Below, in pieces: positions 7,566-14,501 of a DNA stretch of 29,545 nucleotides. Under the pieces are notes generated by a model, which did not search any database, was not told where the DNA came from, and was given only the letters and a program-made list of their open reading frames with translations. Within the stretch, counting starts at the first letter, position 1. Each line of letters starts with the position of its first letter. Made by a program: the position numbers and the translations under genes. Location: positions 1 to 29,545 of IMG/VR virus record IMGVR_UViG_3300042553_000536. One strand, given 5' to 3'. The stretch is from a virus.

Positions 7566-9836
7566 ATGCCGCTTTTCACCATCGCCAATACTGATCCGGT
7601 CCTGATCGGGAGCGGCCGCACGATTTCGGTCACCAACACCGTCGGGCAAAACGTCCGGTTGCTTTCGACTCCGAACAACTCTGAGCCAGACGCTGCGCTT
7701 GTTCGATCTAGCGGCGCCCAGCTCGCTTCGGGATCTAGCACCACGTTCACGGCGGCGTTTGCCCCGATCTGGGTTTGGGCGATCACCGAGACGGTTGGGA
7801 ACTTCACCCCGAGCACGCTGGACGTCACGACGGTTGACTGGGCCGCGAACACTCCTGGGCTTACGCAGGTTCCACTCCCGAACCAGAACGTCCACCAGCT
7901 TGCGCTAGCATTCACGGCGGCACCGACCGGCGGCACTTGGGCATTGACTACGGGCATCCTCAACGCTTCAAGCGGCGCGGCGATCACGGTCACCGGCCAA
8001 GCGTGGAACGTCACGGCGGCTACCCTGCGGGACAACATTCAAACCGCGCTGAACACCCCGGCTCCAGGATGGCGAGTCTCGGTGATCGGTGGTCCGTTCC
8101 CGATTCGCCCCTACATTGTCACCTACGTCCACAGCACCGGCGCGGCGGCGGGCATCCCCACGGCGGACGTTTCAGGATTGACCGGCGGCACCGGCGTCAC
8201 GTTCGCACGGTCCCAGGTTGTTAGCCAAGTTGGGACGGGCCGGTCTGGAATCTCTATGCTTGGGCCACGGGCCAAGATCACCAAGGACTTCCAATCGGAT
8301 TCGGGTGGAACTCAGAGCACGGATAACGGCTGGAGCATCGACGGGACCGGCGCGACTCGGTTCACGGCCACGGCCACGGGCAACAACATTGCGGCAGTCA
8401 CCCGGTTCAATGGCCCGGTAGACCTTTCTCGCGGCCCGTTGGTGGTGCAAGTTTACAACCCGCAGGACGCTTTGGTGGCGGGCTTGCTGACGCTTTGGAC
8501 ATCTCACCCAACTTCGCCCGGTGGGACCACGCAAGACATTTCCGTGACGTTGGAGCCGGGACCGTCGCAACTCGTGGTAGATGAGTCCCGGCTTGGGAAC
8601 GGTGGCGTTGACTACCGTGTCACTAACGCGGTTTCCGCAGTCGCAAACGCTTACACGGGTGAAGGCTACTGGAACGCAACGGGGCTTGCGGGCCTAACGG
8701 TTTCGGATATTCGGGTGCCAGACACCGACCGCCCCGGCTTGGTTTGCTTCACCTGGGACGATTGTTTGATCTCCTTGCTGGACAACGGAATCAACAGCGG
8801 TTTGCTTGCCGAGTATCCCGACATTCCCCACACCCTCTACGCGGTTCACTCGTGGATGCGAAGCGGCGCGCGCTCGATTGGGGTAGGCGCGGACTCTGCC
8901 CAGGTCATGACCCAGGCGCAGATGCAGTCCGTGGTTCGGTCCCCGCAGTTTGCCATCGGCAACCACTCGCGTAACCACTACCGGTACGAGGCTCAAGAAG
9001 ATCCACTGTCAACCGCTACAACCGCAACCGACCAGATTATTCGAACGGGTACGACGGCCCCAGGTGGCGGAACCTTCACTCTTACGATTCCGGGCGTCGG
9101 CACTACTGGGAACCTTGCATGGAACGCAACCACCAAGGTCATCCAGGCGGCACTGAATTCGCTCGTTGCCAACACCCGAGTGGTGCTTTATTCCGGCACA
9201 TCAAACAACCTTGGAAGCCAATATTCGTTCCGCGTCATCTTCCCGACGGCGCGACCGATCATGACGGTGGACAGCACGAACCTTACGGCTGGTGGCGCAA
9301 CGATTGTATCGGGCGCGGCGTTTACTCCGGCACGAATCGCAGAAGAGTACCGAACAAACGCAGAGCTTCTGCGGGAGGCAGGGTTCACGGTTCGGAATGA
9401 CCTTATTGTCTACCCGCAGGGATCGGTTGGGCCGAACGTCATGGCGGCAATGGAAACGGTTCCGGGGGTTCGGGCTGGACGGGTTGACCGTGCACGAGCT
9501 GGACACCGCACGTTCTACGGTGCGGCGGCACTCTACGGCTCTGGGAACGAACGGGCAAAGTACCTTCTTCCCACTTCCATCCTCGGGACCACGGGAACGC
9601 AGACGGCCAACAACCTGGACGACATCATGCGGGTCTCGACTCGCGGCGGAAACCTCATCTTCATGGGCCATGGGGTTGTAACTAGCGGTGGTGGCTCGGT
9701 GGACATTCTGAACACCGACCTTCGGCAAGTGCTTTCCTTGGTTTCTCAGATGATCCGCGCCGGACGCCTTCGAGCGGTCTGGCCGTGGGAGATGCTTGAC
9801 GCGGCGGGAATTCCGGCGGCGACGACTCCTGCCTAA
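7566..9836 (+). CDS. Tail-fibre protein with NodB/CE4 polysaccharide deacetylase domain
   Basis: This 756-residue protein has a beta-rich N-terminus (1-110) and an immunoglobulin-like module (about 112-215). An intermediate beta region follows (220-390), then a CE4/NodB catalytic domain. Motif 1 is FTWDD (D398, D399), motif 2 is HSRNH (H467, H471), the H-(S/T)-x-x-H zinc motif, motif 3 is VYPQGS (616-619) and the terminal motif is MGHG (H702). These give the metal triad Asp-His-His and a candidate base. A second copy of the N-terminal-type module (GGTFTLT...WNATT...IQAALN, about 497-584) is inserted between motifs 2 and 3. CE4 enzymes remove N- or O-acetyl groups from peptidoglycan, chitin-like polymers, exopolysaccharide or capsule. 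On a tail fibre this would modify the host surface during adsorption. The fold call is strong; the substrate is unknown. Confidence 0.8.
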   Translation: MPLFTIANTDPVLIGSGRTISVTNTVGQNVRLLSTPNNSEPDAALVRSSGAQLASGSSTTFTAAFAPIWVWAITETVGNFTPSTLDVTTVDWAANTPGLTQVPLPNQNVHQLALAFTAAPTGGTWALTTGILNASSGAAITVTGQAWNVTAATLRDNIQTALNTPAPGWRVSVIGGPFPIRPYIVTYVHSTGAAAGIPTADVSGLTGGTGVTFARSQVVSQVGTGRSGISMLGPRAKITKDFQSDSGGTQSTDNGWSIDGTGATRFTATATGNNIAAVTRFNGPVDLSRGPLVVQVYNPQDALVAGLLTLWTSHPTSPGGTTQDISVTLEPGPSQLVVDESRLGNGGVDYRVTNAVSAVANAYTGEGYWNATGLAGLTVSDIRVPDTDRPGLVCFTWDDCLISLLDNGINSGLLAEYPDIPHTLYAVHSWMRSGARSIGVGADSAQVMTQAQMQSVVRSPQFAIGNHSRNHYRYEAQEDPLSTATTATDQIIRTGTTAPGGGTFTLTIPGVGTTGNLAWNATTKVIQAALNSLVANTRVVLYSGTSNNLGSQYSFRVIFPTARPIMTVDSTNLTAGGATIVSGAAFTPARIAEEYRTNAELLREAGFTVRNDLIVYPQGSVGPNVMAAMETVPGVRAGRVDRARAGHRTFYGAAALYGSGNERAKYLLPTSILGTTGTQTANNLDDIMRVSTRGGNLIFMGHGVVTSGGGSVDILNTDLRQVLSLVSQMIRAGRLRAVWPWEMLDAAGIPAATTPA

Positions 9837-9842
9837 GCAACC

Positions 9843-10322
9843 ATGATAACTGCCCTTACGAACTGGTTAGCGTCCCGGCCTCGCAAGCGGCCTATCTCTA
9901 CCATCGTCCTGCACGCTACGGACGGGGCTAGCGCGGGTTCCTCTATCTCGTGGCTGCGGAAGATTGGTTTATCGTATCACTACGTCATAGAGCGGGACGG
10001 ATCGGTTACGAAGTGCGTGCCCGTGTCTCGTGTTGCGTTCCATGCGGGGAAGTCGAAGGGTCCGCAGGGTGTGAACGTCAACGAGTATTCGGTGGGTATC
10101 GCGCTCGCCAACTGGGAATCCCGAGACGAGTTTGTGACTCCTCAGCAGGTGGATGCGCTGGACGATCTGGTGGAACTGCTTTGCGATGCGGAGCCGGATA
10201 TTCGGTGGATCACGACGCACTACTGGGTATCTCCGGGACGCAAGACGGACCCACGCATGTTGCCTCAGAAAACGATTGCGAGCATGGCGACAATCAACAA
10301 GCTGCGGATGTGGAGGGGCTAA
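9843..10322 (+). CDS. Endolysin: N-acetylmuramoyl-L-alanine amidase (Amidase_2 type)
   Basis: This 159-residue protein matches the type-2 amidase/PGRP fold over its whole length, with no separate wall-binding domain. The zinc ligands are readable: H24 in IVLHATDG, H126 in ITTHYW and D136 in GRKTDP, with K134 as the usual catalytic lysine. The SYHYVIERDGSVTK and AFHAG segments are family landmarks. It cuts the bond between N-acetylmuramic acid and L-alanine in peptidoglycan, releasing progeny at the end of infection. It has no signal peptide and would depend on a holin, and a holin-like gene follows 2 nt downstream. The compact single-domain form is more usual for phages of Gram-negative-type envelopes, a weak hint about the host. 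Confidence 0.9.
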   Translation: MITALTNWLASRPRKRPISTIVLHATDGASAGSSISWLRKIGLSYHYVIERDGSVTKCVPVSRVAFHAGKSKGPQGVNVNEYSVGIALANWESRDEFVTPQQVDALDDLVELLCDAEPDIRWITTHYWVSPGRKTDPRMLPQKTIASMATINKLRMWRG

Positions 10323-10324
10323 GA

Positions 10325-10546
10325 ATGGGGCACTTTTTTCACGATCACTGGATGTCGGTGATGGGCACTACAACGAGTGTCCTGGTAGCGCAAGCCAACA
10401 TGCCGACGGACCTTTCGGGGTTCGAGAAGATTGGTGCGCTTGGCTTGCTCGGAATCTTCATGTGGTTTACCCTCGTCCGCTTGGAGGCCGCAATTAAAGC
10501 CAACTCCTCCGCCATTGAAAGACTTATCGACCATCTAGACAAATAG
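10325..10546 (+). CDS. Holin-like small membrane protein, 73 aa
   Basis: ATG 10325 follows the endolysin stop by 2 nt, with a good GGAGG-type site in the end of that gene (GTGGAGGGGC). The product has a His-rich N-terminus (MGHFFHDHW) and one clear membrane helix at about residues 36-51 (IGALGLLGIFMWFTLV). A C-terminal amphipathic charged helix follows (RLEAAIKANSSAIERL). Size, single span and position beside the endolysin fit a small holin or holin-associated protein that permeabilises the inner membrane to release the amidase. No specific holin family is recognised. Confidence 0.62.
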   Translation: MGHFFHDHWMSVMGTTTSVLVAQANMPTDLSGFEKIGALGLLGIFMWFTLVRLEAAIKANSSAIERLIDHLDK

Positions 10547-10626
10547 GTTTTTCGCCCGCCGGTGATGAGCCGGGTGCGTAACCAAACCGCAAGATCATCG
10601 TTTGAGCCCGACCACAAAGCAACACC

Positions 10627-10863
10627 ATGAAACTCTTAGAACTCTTCAACATCGTTCGGCCTCTGCTGGCACTTGCCGGGAGCAACATCAACAGTGCAGC
10701 GGAGCGAGCCATCACGATCCCAAAGGCACAGCGGCAAAGCCTCTACAGCGGCATGAGCCCCGAAGACATCGAGGAGGCCGAGCGCCTTTACCGCATCCAC
10801 GCGGACGCGACCGCGGACTTTCTTGTCTTCACGGCAAGTCGCGGCGCAGTTGACCCGGACTAA
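10627..10863 (+). CDS. Hypothetical protein, 78 aa, end of lysis cassette
   Basis: The predicted product has a mildly hydrophobic N-terminal helix (LLELFNIVRPLLALAGSNIN), then a charged helical part with MSPEDIEEAERLYRIHADAT. There is no convincing membrane span, signal peptide or family motif. The upstream spacer of 80 bp (10547-10626) shows no promoter or ORF I trust. It is the last gene before a strong terminator, so it belongs to the late/lysis transcript. Coding character (GC-rich third positions, clean stop) supports it being real. It could be a small virion or lysis accessory protein, but nothing in the sequence decides this. Confidence 0.55.
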   Translation: MKLLELFNIVRPLLALAGSNINSAAERAITIPKAQRQSLYSGMSPEDIEEAERLYRIHADATADFLVFTASRGAVDPD

Positions 10864-10869
10864 AGACCA

Positions 10870-10897
10870 GGCCCCCGAAAGGGGGCTTCTTTCTTTC
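10870..10897 (+). terminator. Rho-independent terminator after the lysis genes
   Basis: A perfect 6-bp GC stem (GCCCCC 10871-10876, GGGGGC 10881-10886) closes a GAAA tetraloop and is followed by the T-rich tail TTCTTTCTTT. It ends 2-3 nt before the next ATG at 10900, so that gene is either read through or has its own expression signal. Confidence 0.8.
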
Positions 10898-10899
10898 TC

Positions 10900-11922
10900 A
10901 TGGCAAAACGCACCTGGACGCAGGCGGAGCTCGACTACCTACGGCAGGAGATCGAGCGCAATCCCGACTCGGTTGACGAGGTAGCGAAGTCGCTCAGCCG
11001 GACGCGCGACTCCATCGTGAACAAACTCGGGGAGCTCGGCATCAAGCGAAGCGAATTGTTCCAGGCTCGCGTCACGGTTCCCACCAAGCCGGGCCGGACC
11101 TTCGAGGAGTACCTTGAGTACCAGAAGAAGGCCCACAAGCAGAAACGGGAGTACCACGAGGGCAAGCGGAAGATTCCGGTCAAGTTCGATGTGACGGGAC
11201 CGTTCGGTATCGCACTATTCGGGGATCTTCACGGGGACGACGAGGGGTGTGACTTCGGTCTGTTTGAGCACCACTGCGACATCGTGAGCAAGTCGGGGCT
11301 ACCGATCCTCAGCTTCAACCTGGGAGACTTCACCAACAACTGGGTCGGCAAGCTGGCCCCACTCTGGGCGCATCAAGGTTCGACCGAGGGCGAAGGCCGG
11401 AAGGTCATCCAGTACGCGCTCCAGAGGATCAACTGGACGGCCGTGATCCTCGGCAACCACGACGTCTGGACGCCGGTCTGCGAGATGATTTGCAATCGGC
11501 TCGGAGTGTCAGCGGTCACCCACGGCGGCAAGTTCTACGTGTCCACGCCATCCGGCCAGGTGGTCCTCGATCTTGCTCACCACCATCGCGGCAACTCGAT
11601 GTACAACAACGCTCACGGCCAGACGCGCAAAGCGTTCAGGGGCACGGACGCTGACATCATCGCCGGGGCCCACATCCACAGTTCGGCCTACCACCTCACA
11701 CCGAACCCAGAGACCGGGAAGGTGTACCACGCGGTCAGGGTGTCGAGCTACAAGGTGGTGGACGAGTACGCGGACAAGCTCGGGTTTGGAGACGAAGCGA
11801 TCAGCCCGTGCGTGATGTTCATCTGCGACCCATCCGAAACCGAAGCCCAGCGACGCATCCGGTACTTCAGCGACCCAGAGGACGGCGTGATCTTCCTCCG
11901 CGCGATTCGGACCGCATCCTAG
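10900..11922 (+). CDS. Calcineurin-like metallophosphoesterase with N-terminal HTH-like segment
   Basis: In this 340-residue protein, residues 1-50 (RTWTQAELDYLRQEIERN ... SLSRTRDSIVNKLGELGI) look like a Myb/GcrA-type helix-turn-helix. A basic linker follows (KKAHKQKREYHEGKRK), then a metallophosphoesterase domain with every metal motif: GDLHG (D109, H111), LGD (D143), GNHD (N186, H187, D188), AHHH (227-229) and AHIH (H258, H260). Such enzymes hydrolyse phosphomono- or diesters with two metal ions; substrates range from DNA to nucleotides and proteins. The DNA-binding-like N-terminus suggests a nucleic acid target, but that is inference. It stands alone between two terminators, after lysis and before the attachment region, a place where temperate phages often carry accessory genes. 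Confidence 0.82.
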   Translation: MAKRTWTQAELDYLRQEIERNPDSVDEVAKSLSRTRDSIVNKLGELGIKRSELFQARVTVPTKPGRTFEEYLEYQKKAHKQKREYHEGKRKIPVKFDVTGPFGIALFGDLHGDDEGCDFGLFEHHCDIVSKSGLPILSFNLGDFTNNWVGKLAPLWAHQGSTEGEGRKVIQYALQRINWTAVILGNHDVWTPVCEMICNRLGVSAVTHGGKFYVSTPSGQVVLDLAHHHRGNSMYNNAHGQTRKAFRGTDADIIAGAHIHSSAYHLTPNPETGKVYHAVRVSSYKVVDEYADKLGFGDEAISPCVMFICDPSETEAQRRIRYFSDPEDGVIFLRAIRTAS

Positions 11923-11952
11923 CCTTTCGAAACAAGCACACTGGTCCTACTA

Positions 11953-11979
11953 GCCCCGGCTTCGGTCGGGGCATTTTTT
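11953..11979 (+). terminator. Rho-independent terminator after the metallophosphoesterase gene
   Basis: An 8-bp stem (GCCCCGGC with GGTCGGGGC-type pairing, one G-T) is capped by a C(TTCG)G tetraloop and followed by ATTTTTT. It is the last rightward signal before the attachment region and the leftward int gene. It also shields the convergent int end from late read-through. Confidence 0.85.
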
Positions 11980-12023
11980 GGGCTTGCAAGATATGGTTGT
12001 CGCCGACGGGCGTCTACCATGAG

Positions 12024-12150
12024 CCTCAGATTCAAAATTCACAATTGCTGGTTGTCAGTTTGAATCTGAGGTCGGACACCCATTATCCGCCCCATTAGAT
12101 TCAAAATCGCGCCTTTTGGTTGTCAGGGTTCGAACCCGGCTGGTTGTCAC
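12024..12150. repeat. Putative attP region: duplicated tRNA-Leu-like module with direct and inverted repeats
   Basis: The 11923-12146 interval has no gene. After the terminator it holds two imperfect copies, about 69 bp apart, of one module: AGATTCAAAAT (12028-12038 and 12097-12107), then TGGTTGTCAG (12049-12058 and 12117-12126), then a T-loop-like block (TTTGAATC from 12059; TTCGAACC from 12129). TGGTTGTC also occurs at 11994 and 12141, the last overlapping the int stop. A perfect 13-bp inverted repeat joins 12024-12036 to 12059-12071, and GGGTTCGAACCC (12126-12137) is a perfect palindrome. GATTCAAAATC is the anticodon arm of tRNA-Leu(CAA), and its 18-nt spacing to the T-loop fits that tRNA. 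The T stem is mispaired and there is no acceptor or D arm, so it is not a working tRNA. Phage att sites adjoin int and often copy tRNA 3' halves. Confidence 0.5.
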
Positions 12151-13187
12151 TGGACATCCGTCAACGGGTTTGCGCTTTTGAGCGCGGCTCGGATCCGGTC
12201 GTCGGACGAGTCGCGGTACTGGCGAATCATCAACAAAGACGAGTGGCCGACGAGGTCCATGATCGTGTGATCGGAGACGCCGGCATCGATCAGGTTGCAG
12301 ATTGCCGCAGCGCGGAAATCGTGGAACGTCACCGGGTTCGTCGGGTCCTGAAACTCGCGCATTGCACGGTCCAGATGCTGGTAGGGGATCGGCTTCCCTT
12401 TGTCCGTCGTGAAGAGGTAGATCGATGATCCATCCCACGAGCTGATCAGGCGCTCAGCGATGGACTCGGGAAGTGCGATGCGGCGGGTTTGCCCATCAGC
12501 TCGAGACTTCAACCGGTCCTTCTCGCCGCGCGTGTGGTTGCGCTGGCGTGACACGGTCAGCACGTTCCCCTGGATGTCGGTTCGCTTGAGGCCCGCGATC
12601 TCGCCCTTTCGAAGACCAAGGACAATCGACGCGTACAGCGGCCCGGCAATCCAGTGACCCGCGTTGCTGGCCGCGGCAAGGAGCGCATTGGCTGCCGACA
12701 CGACGTCCCGTCGGCCCTTGGGTTTGGGCGATGGCACGGTGCAGATTCGGACGGACGTTTCCGCGCTGGCGTCGGCCAAGCCGGTCGCGACGGCCAGGCG
12801 AACGATCTGCAGGAGCAGCCCTCGAGCATTGGTCTTGCTCGACGCGGACCTGGGTGAGGCCGTGAACGCGGACTGCACGATCGCGGGCGTGAGCTCGGCG
12901 AATGTCAGGTGCCCGAACGACGGTCCGACCATCGCGAGCCACTCCGAGTCGTATCGATCGACGGTCTCGGGCTGTACGCGCGACCTGATCCATCCGTCGA
13001 ACTGAGTGGCGTAGAACTCGGAGATTGACCCAGGGCGGACCCTTGAAGATCCGGCCGAGAGCGCCTTCTGGTAGCGCTGAATGCACTCATCTTTGGTTCG
13101 ACCGTAGACGCAGCGACGGGACGTCCCAGCCGCCCGAGGGAGCTGCAACATCCAACGTCCGTCGGTCCTGAGTGTCGGTGTCGGCAT
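12147..13187 (-). CDS. int: Tyrosine-family phage integrase
   Basis: This encodes 346 residues from ATG 13187. A TTG 54 nt upstream would add 18 residues but has no ribosome site. The N-terminal arm-binding and core-binding domains (about 1-160) precede the catalytic domain with the complete active site: R193 in GLRKGE, H289 and R292 in FHDFR, H315 in VGHSS and the nucleophile Y324 in RQYRDS. It recombines the phage attP with the bacterial attB and, with excisionase, reverses the reaction. Its stop (TGA at 12147-12149) lies inside a TGGTTGTC repeat of the putative attP. Its start lies within the xis gene, overlapping by about 100 nt, so it is translationally tied to xis at the end of the leftward early operon. 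Confidence 0.93.
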   Translation of the reverse strand: MPTPTLRTDGRWMLQLPRAAGTSRRCVYGRTKDECIQRYQKALSAGSSRVRPGSISEFYATQFDGWIRSRVQPETVDRYDSEWLAMVGPSFGHLTFAELTPAIVQSAFTASPRSASSKTNARGLLLQIVRLAVATGLADASAETSVRICTVPSPKPKGRRDVVSAANALLAAASNAGHWIAGPLYASIVLGLRKGEIAGLKRTDIQGNVLTVSRQRNHTRGEKDRLKSRADGQTRRIALPESIAERLISSWDGSSIYLFTTDKGKPIPYQHLDRAMREFQDPTNPVTFHDFRAAAICNLIDAGVSDHTIMDLVGHSSLLMIRQYRDSSDDRIRAALKSANPLTDVQ

Positions 13188-13368
13188 GGCTGCATTGTAA
13201 AGCAAATCGTTCAATTTCGGACCTCGCAATTCTGTCAGCAAGTATCGGATGGGCCTTTAGGTGACCGTGAGAAATGAGCCTGCGGACCTCTGCGCCGTCC
13301 ACCCACAACAAGCGGGCGGCCTCGTTAAAGGTCACCAAAAGCGTGTCGGGGGAGGATCGGCGGGGCAT
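13087..13368 (-). CDS. xis: Excisionase-like helix-turn-helix protein
   Basis: In this 93-residue protein the first 60 residues form an excisionase/MerR-type winged helix: VTFNEAARLLWVDGAEVRRL is the HTH, HGHLKAHPI the wing-like turn and ARSEIERFAL the closing helix. Proteins of this kind bind bent att DNA and steer integrase towards excision. The last third is Ser/Arg-rich and is encoded over the start of int. The gene begins 3 nt after the beta-helix gene stop and has no clear Shine-Dalgarno, so translational coupling is likely. A role as a MerR-like regulator rather than Xis is possible, but position and size favour Xis. Confidence 0.75.
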   Translation of the reverse strand: MPRRSSPDTLLVTFNEAARLLWVDGAEVRRLISHGHLKAHPILADRIARSEIERFALQCSHADTDTQDRRTLDVAAPSGGWDVPSLRLRSNQR

Positions 13369-13371
13369 GGG

Positions 13372-14076
13372 CTAGGCGATTTTCTCCAACCCCATCATCT
13401 TGACCACCACCGCCGCAAACCCTGCATCCTCCAGGCGCACGTCAAACGGCAGACCGTCAAACGGGTATAGCCGGTATTCCTCGGCTACGTTGTGGTAGAC
13501 CTTGATGTCCTCCGACCGTCCAGCTACTTCTATTGCGGGTGCGCAACAGCGGTGTACAACGCAGGACGATTGACCGAACTCCGCAAGGCTTTGGGTTATG
13601 TTGCCGACGTGGATTCTCGCGTCTCCAACGATCCGATAGAACCGAACGTTGTGGCAACCACCACCGTGAACATCGGTCATCCAACAATCCCTGGTCACGA
13701 TGTCGTTGTCCGTGTCTCCAATCTGGACGTCCCGGCTTCCGTCCGTGACCATGATCGCGGAGTGGAGGTTCTGGAAGAACCCGCCGCCACGGATCAGCAC
13801 GTTCTCGGAGTTGTTGATCACGATCCCGTAGCCCCTGCGGTAGGGCGGTGGCTCTGACGTTGTGCAGGTGACCGTTGGGTTGATGATCGTGACGTTCCGG
13901 CACTCTTCTAGGATCAGCCCGGAGTTCTGATTGTCCTCCCCGTTCATGGTGACTTCGATGTGGGGAAGCTTGAAGTTGTCTATCCCGATAATCCGCGCGG
14001 GTACCGGGTTGCCTAACCACCCCACGAGTTGGGAATGGGTGCGGATGACGAGCTGCTTCGTGACGAGCTGCTTCAT
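13372..14076 (-). CDS. Short right-handed beta-helix (pectate-lyase-like) protein
   Basis: This 234-residue protein has repeated short strands with Asn/Gly/Asp turns spaced like beta-helix rungs: SGLILEECRNVTIINPTV, YGIVINNSENVLIRGGGF, SAIMVTDGSRDVQIGD and HNVRFYRIVGDARIHVGN. That pattern is typical of parallel beta-helix proteins such as pectate lyases and phage tailspikes. There is no signal peptide, membrane segment or obvious catalytic Asp pair. It is translated from ATGA overlap 14073-14076 within the leftward early operon, just before xis and int, which is unexpected for a tail-type fold. It may be a lysogenic-conversion or cargo gene, or a truncated tailspike relic under new control. 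Function unknown. Confidence 0.6.
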   Translation of the reverse strand: MKQLVTKQLVIRTHSQLVGWLGNPVPARIIGIDNFKLPHIEVTMNGEDNQNSGLILEECRNVTIINPTVTCTTSEPPPYRRGYGIVINNSENVLIRGGGFFQNLHSAIMVTDGSRDVQIGDTDNDIVTRDCWMTDVHGGGCHNVRFYRIVGDARIHVGNITQSLAEFGQSSCVVHRCCAPAIEVAGRSEDIKVYHNVAEEYRLYPFDGLPFDVRLEDAGFAAVVVKMMGLEKIA

Positions 14077-14501
14077 TCTTCCGCCTCGTCGAACTGTTCA
14101 ATGGTCAGGAGAATGGCGCGGGTTAGGTCGGCATCTCGGATTGTAAAAACGCCCCCAATAGGCTCTTCCTGCTTGTTGTAGGAGACCACGTTCATTTGCC
14201 CGGCGTGCATCTCATGCGCGGCCTTGAGCAGGATTGACCCTGCCGCAAAGACTTGGGTTGAGGACTTGGATTGCCCAGAGTCAGCGTGTTGCTCGGTCAG
14301 GGCGATAAGGTCCGAAGCAAGCTCGGGGTTCTCCTGCTGAATGGACAGTGCGTACGCGACCATCGCTACTCTCGCGTGCGGGTCTTGCGGGCGAAGGACA
14401 AAGCATGGGCCAGCAACCTCATAGGCCCCAGTGTCGCTTTGCCGGCAGACGGCGTACTTGTTGTACAGTCCGCGCGGGTCCGGGGTGTACGCCTCGCTCA
14501 C
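14073..14501 (-). CDS. Conserved-type phage protein of unknown function, 142 aa
   Basis: The GTG at 14501 is chosen because it overlaps the preceding TGA (GTGA). The longer frame upstream is only the shadow of the neighbour. Residues 5-60 contain GLYNKYAVCRQSDTG and then CFVLRPQDPHARVAMVAYA and ENPELASDLIAL, a pattern (FVL...DPHAR.A...YA....ENP.LA.DL) met in small proteins of many phages but without known function. The C-terminal part has AAGSILLKAAHEM and a short beta stretch. It is part of the overlapping leftward operon with the 275-aa gene before and the beta-helix gene after. It is probably a soluble early protein. Confidence 0.65.
   Translation of the reverse strand: MSEAYTPDPRGLYNKYAVCRQSDTGAYEVAGPCFVLRPQDPHARVAMVAYALSIQQENPELASDLIALTEQHADSGQSKSSTQVFAAGSILLKAAHEMHAGQMNVVSYNKQEEPIGGVFTIRDADLTRAILLTIEQFDEAEE

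Noticed and set aside
10547-10626. Possible promoter or hairpin between the holin-like and 78-aa genes
   Set aside because: Only a weak CCGG/CCGG pairing is visible and no -35/-10 pair with proper spacing was found.
12093-12150. A functional tRNA-Leu gene
   Set aside because: Anticodon-arm and T-loop sequences are present, but the T stem does not pair and the D arm and acceptor stem are missing; treated as an attachment-site remnant.
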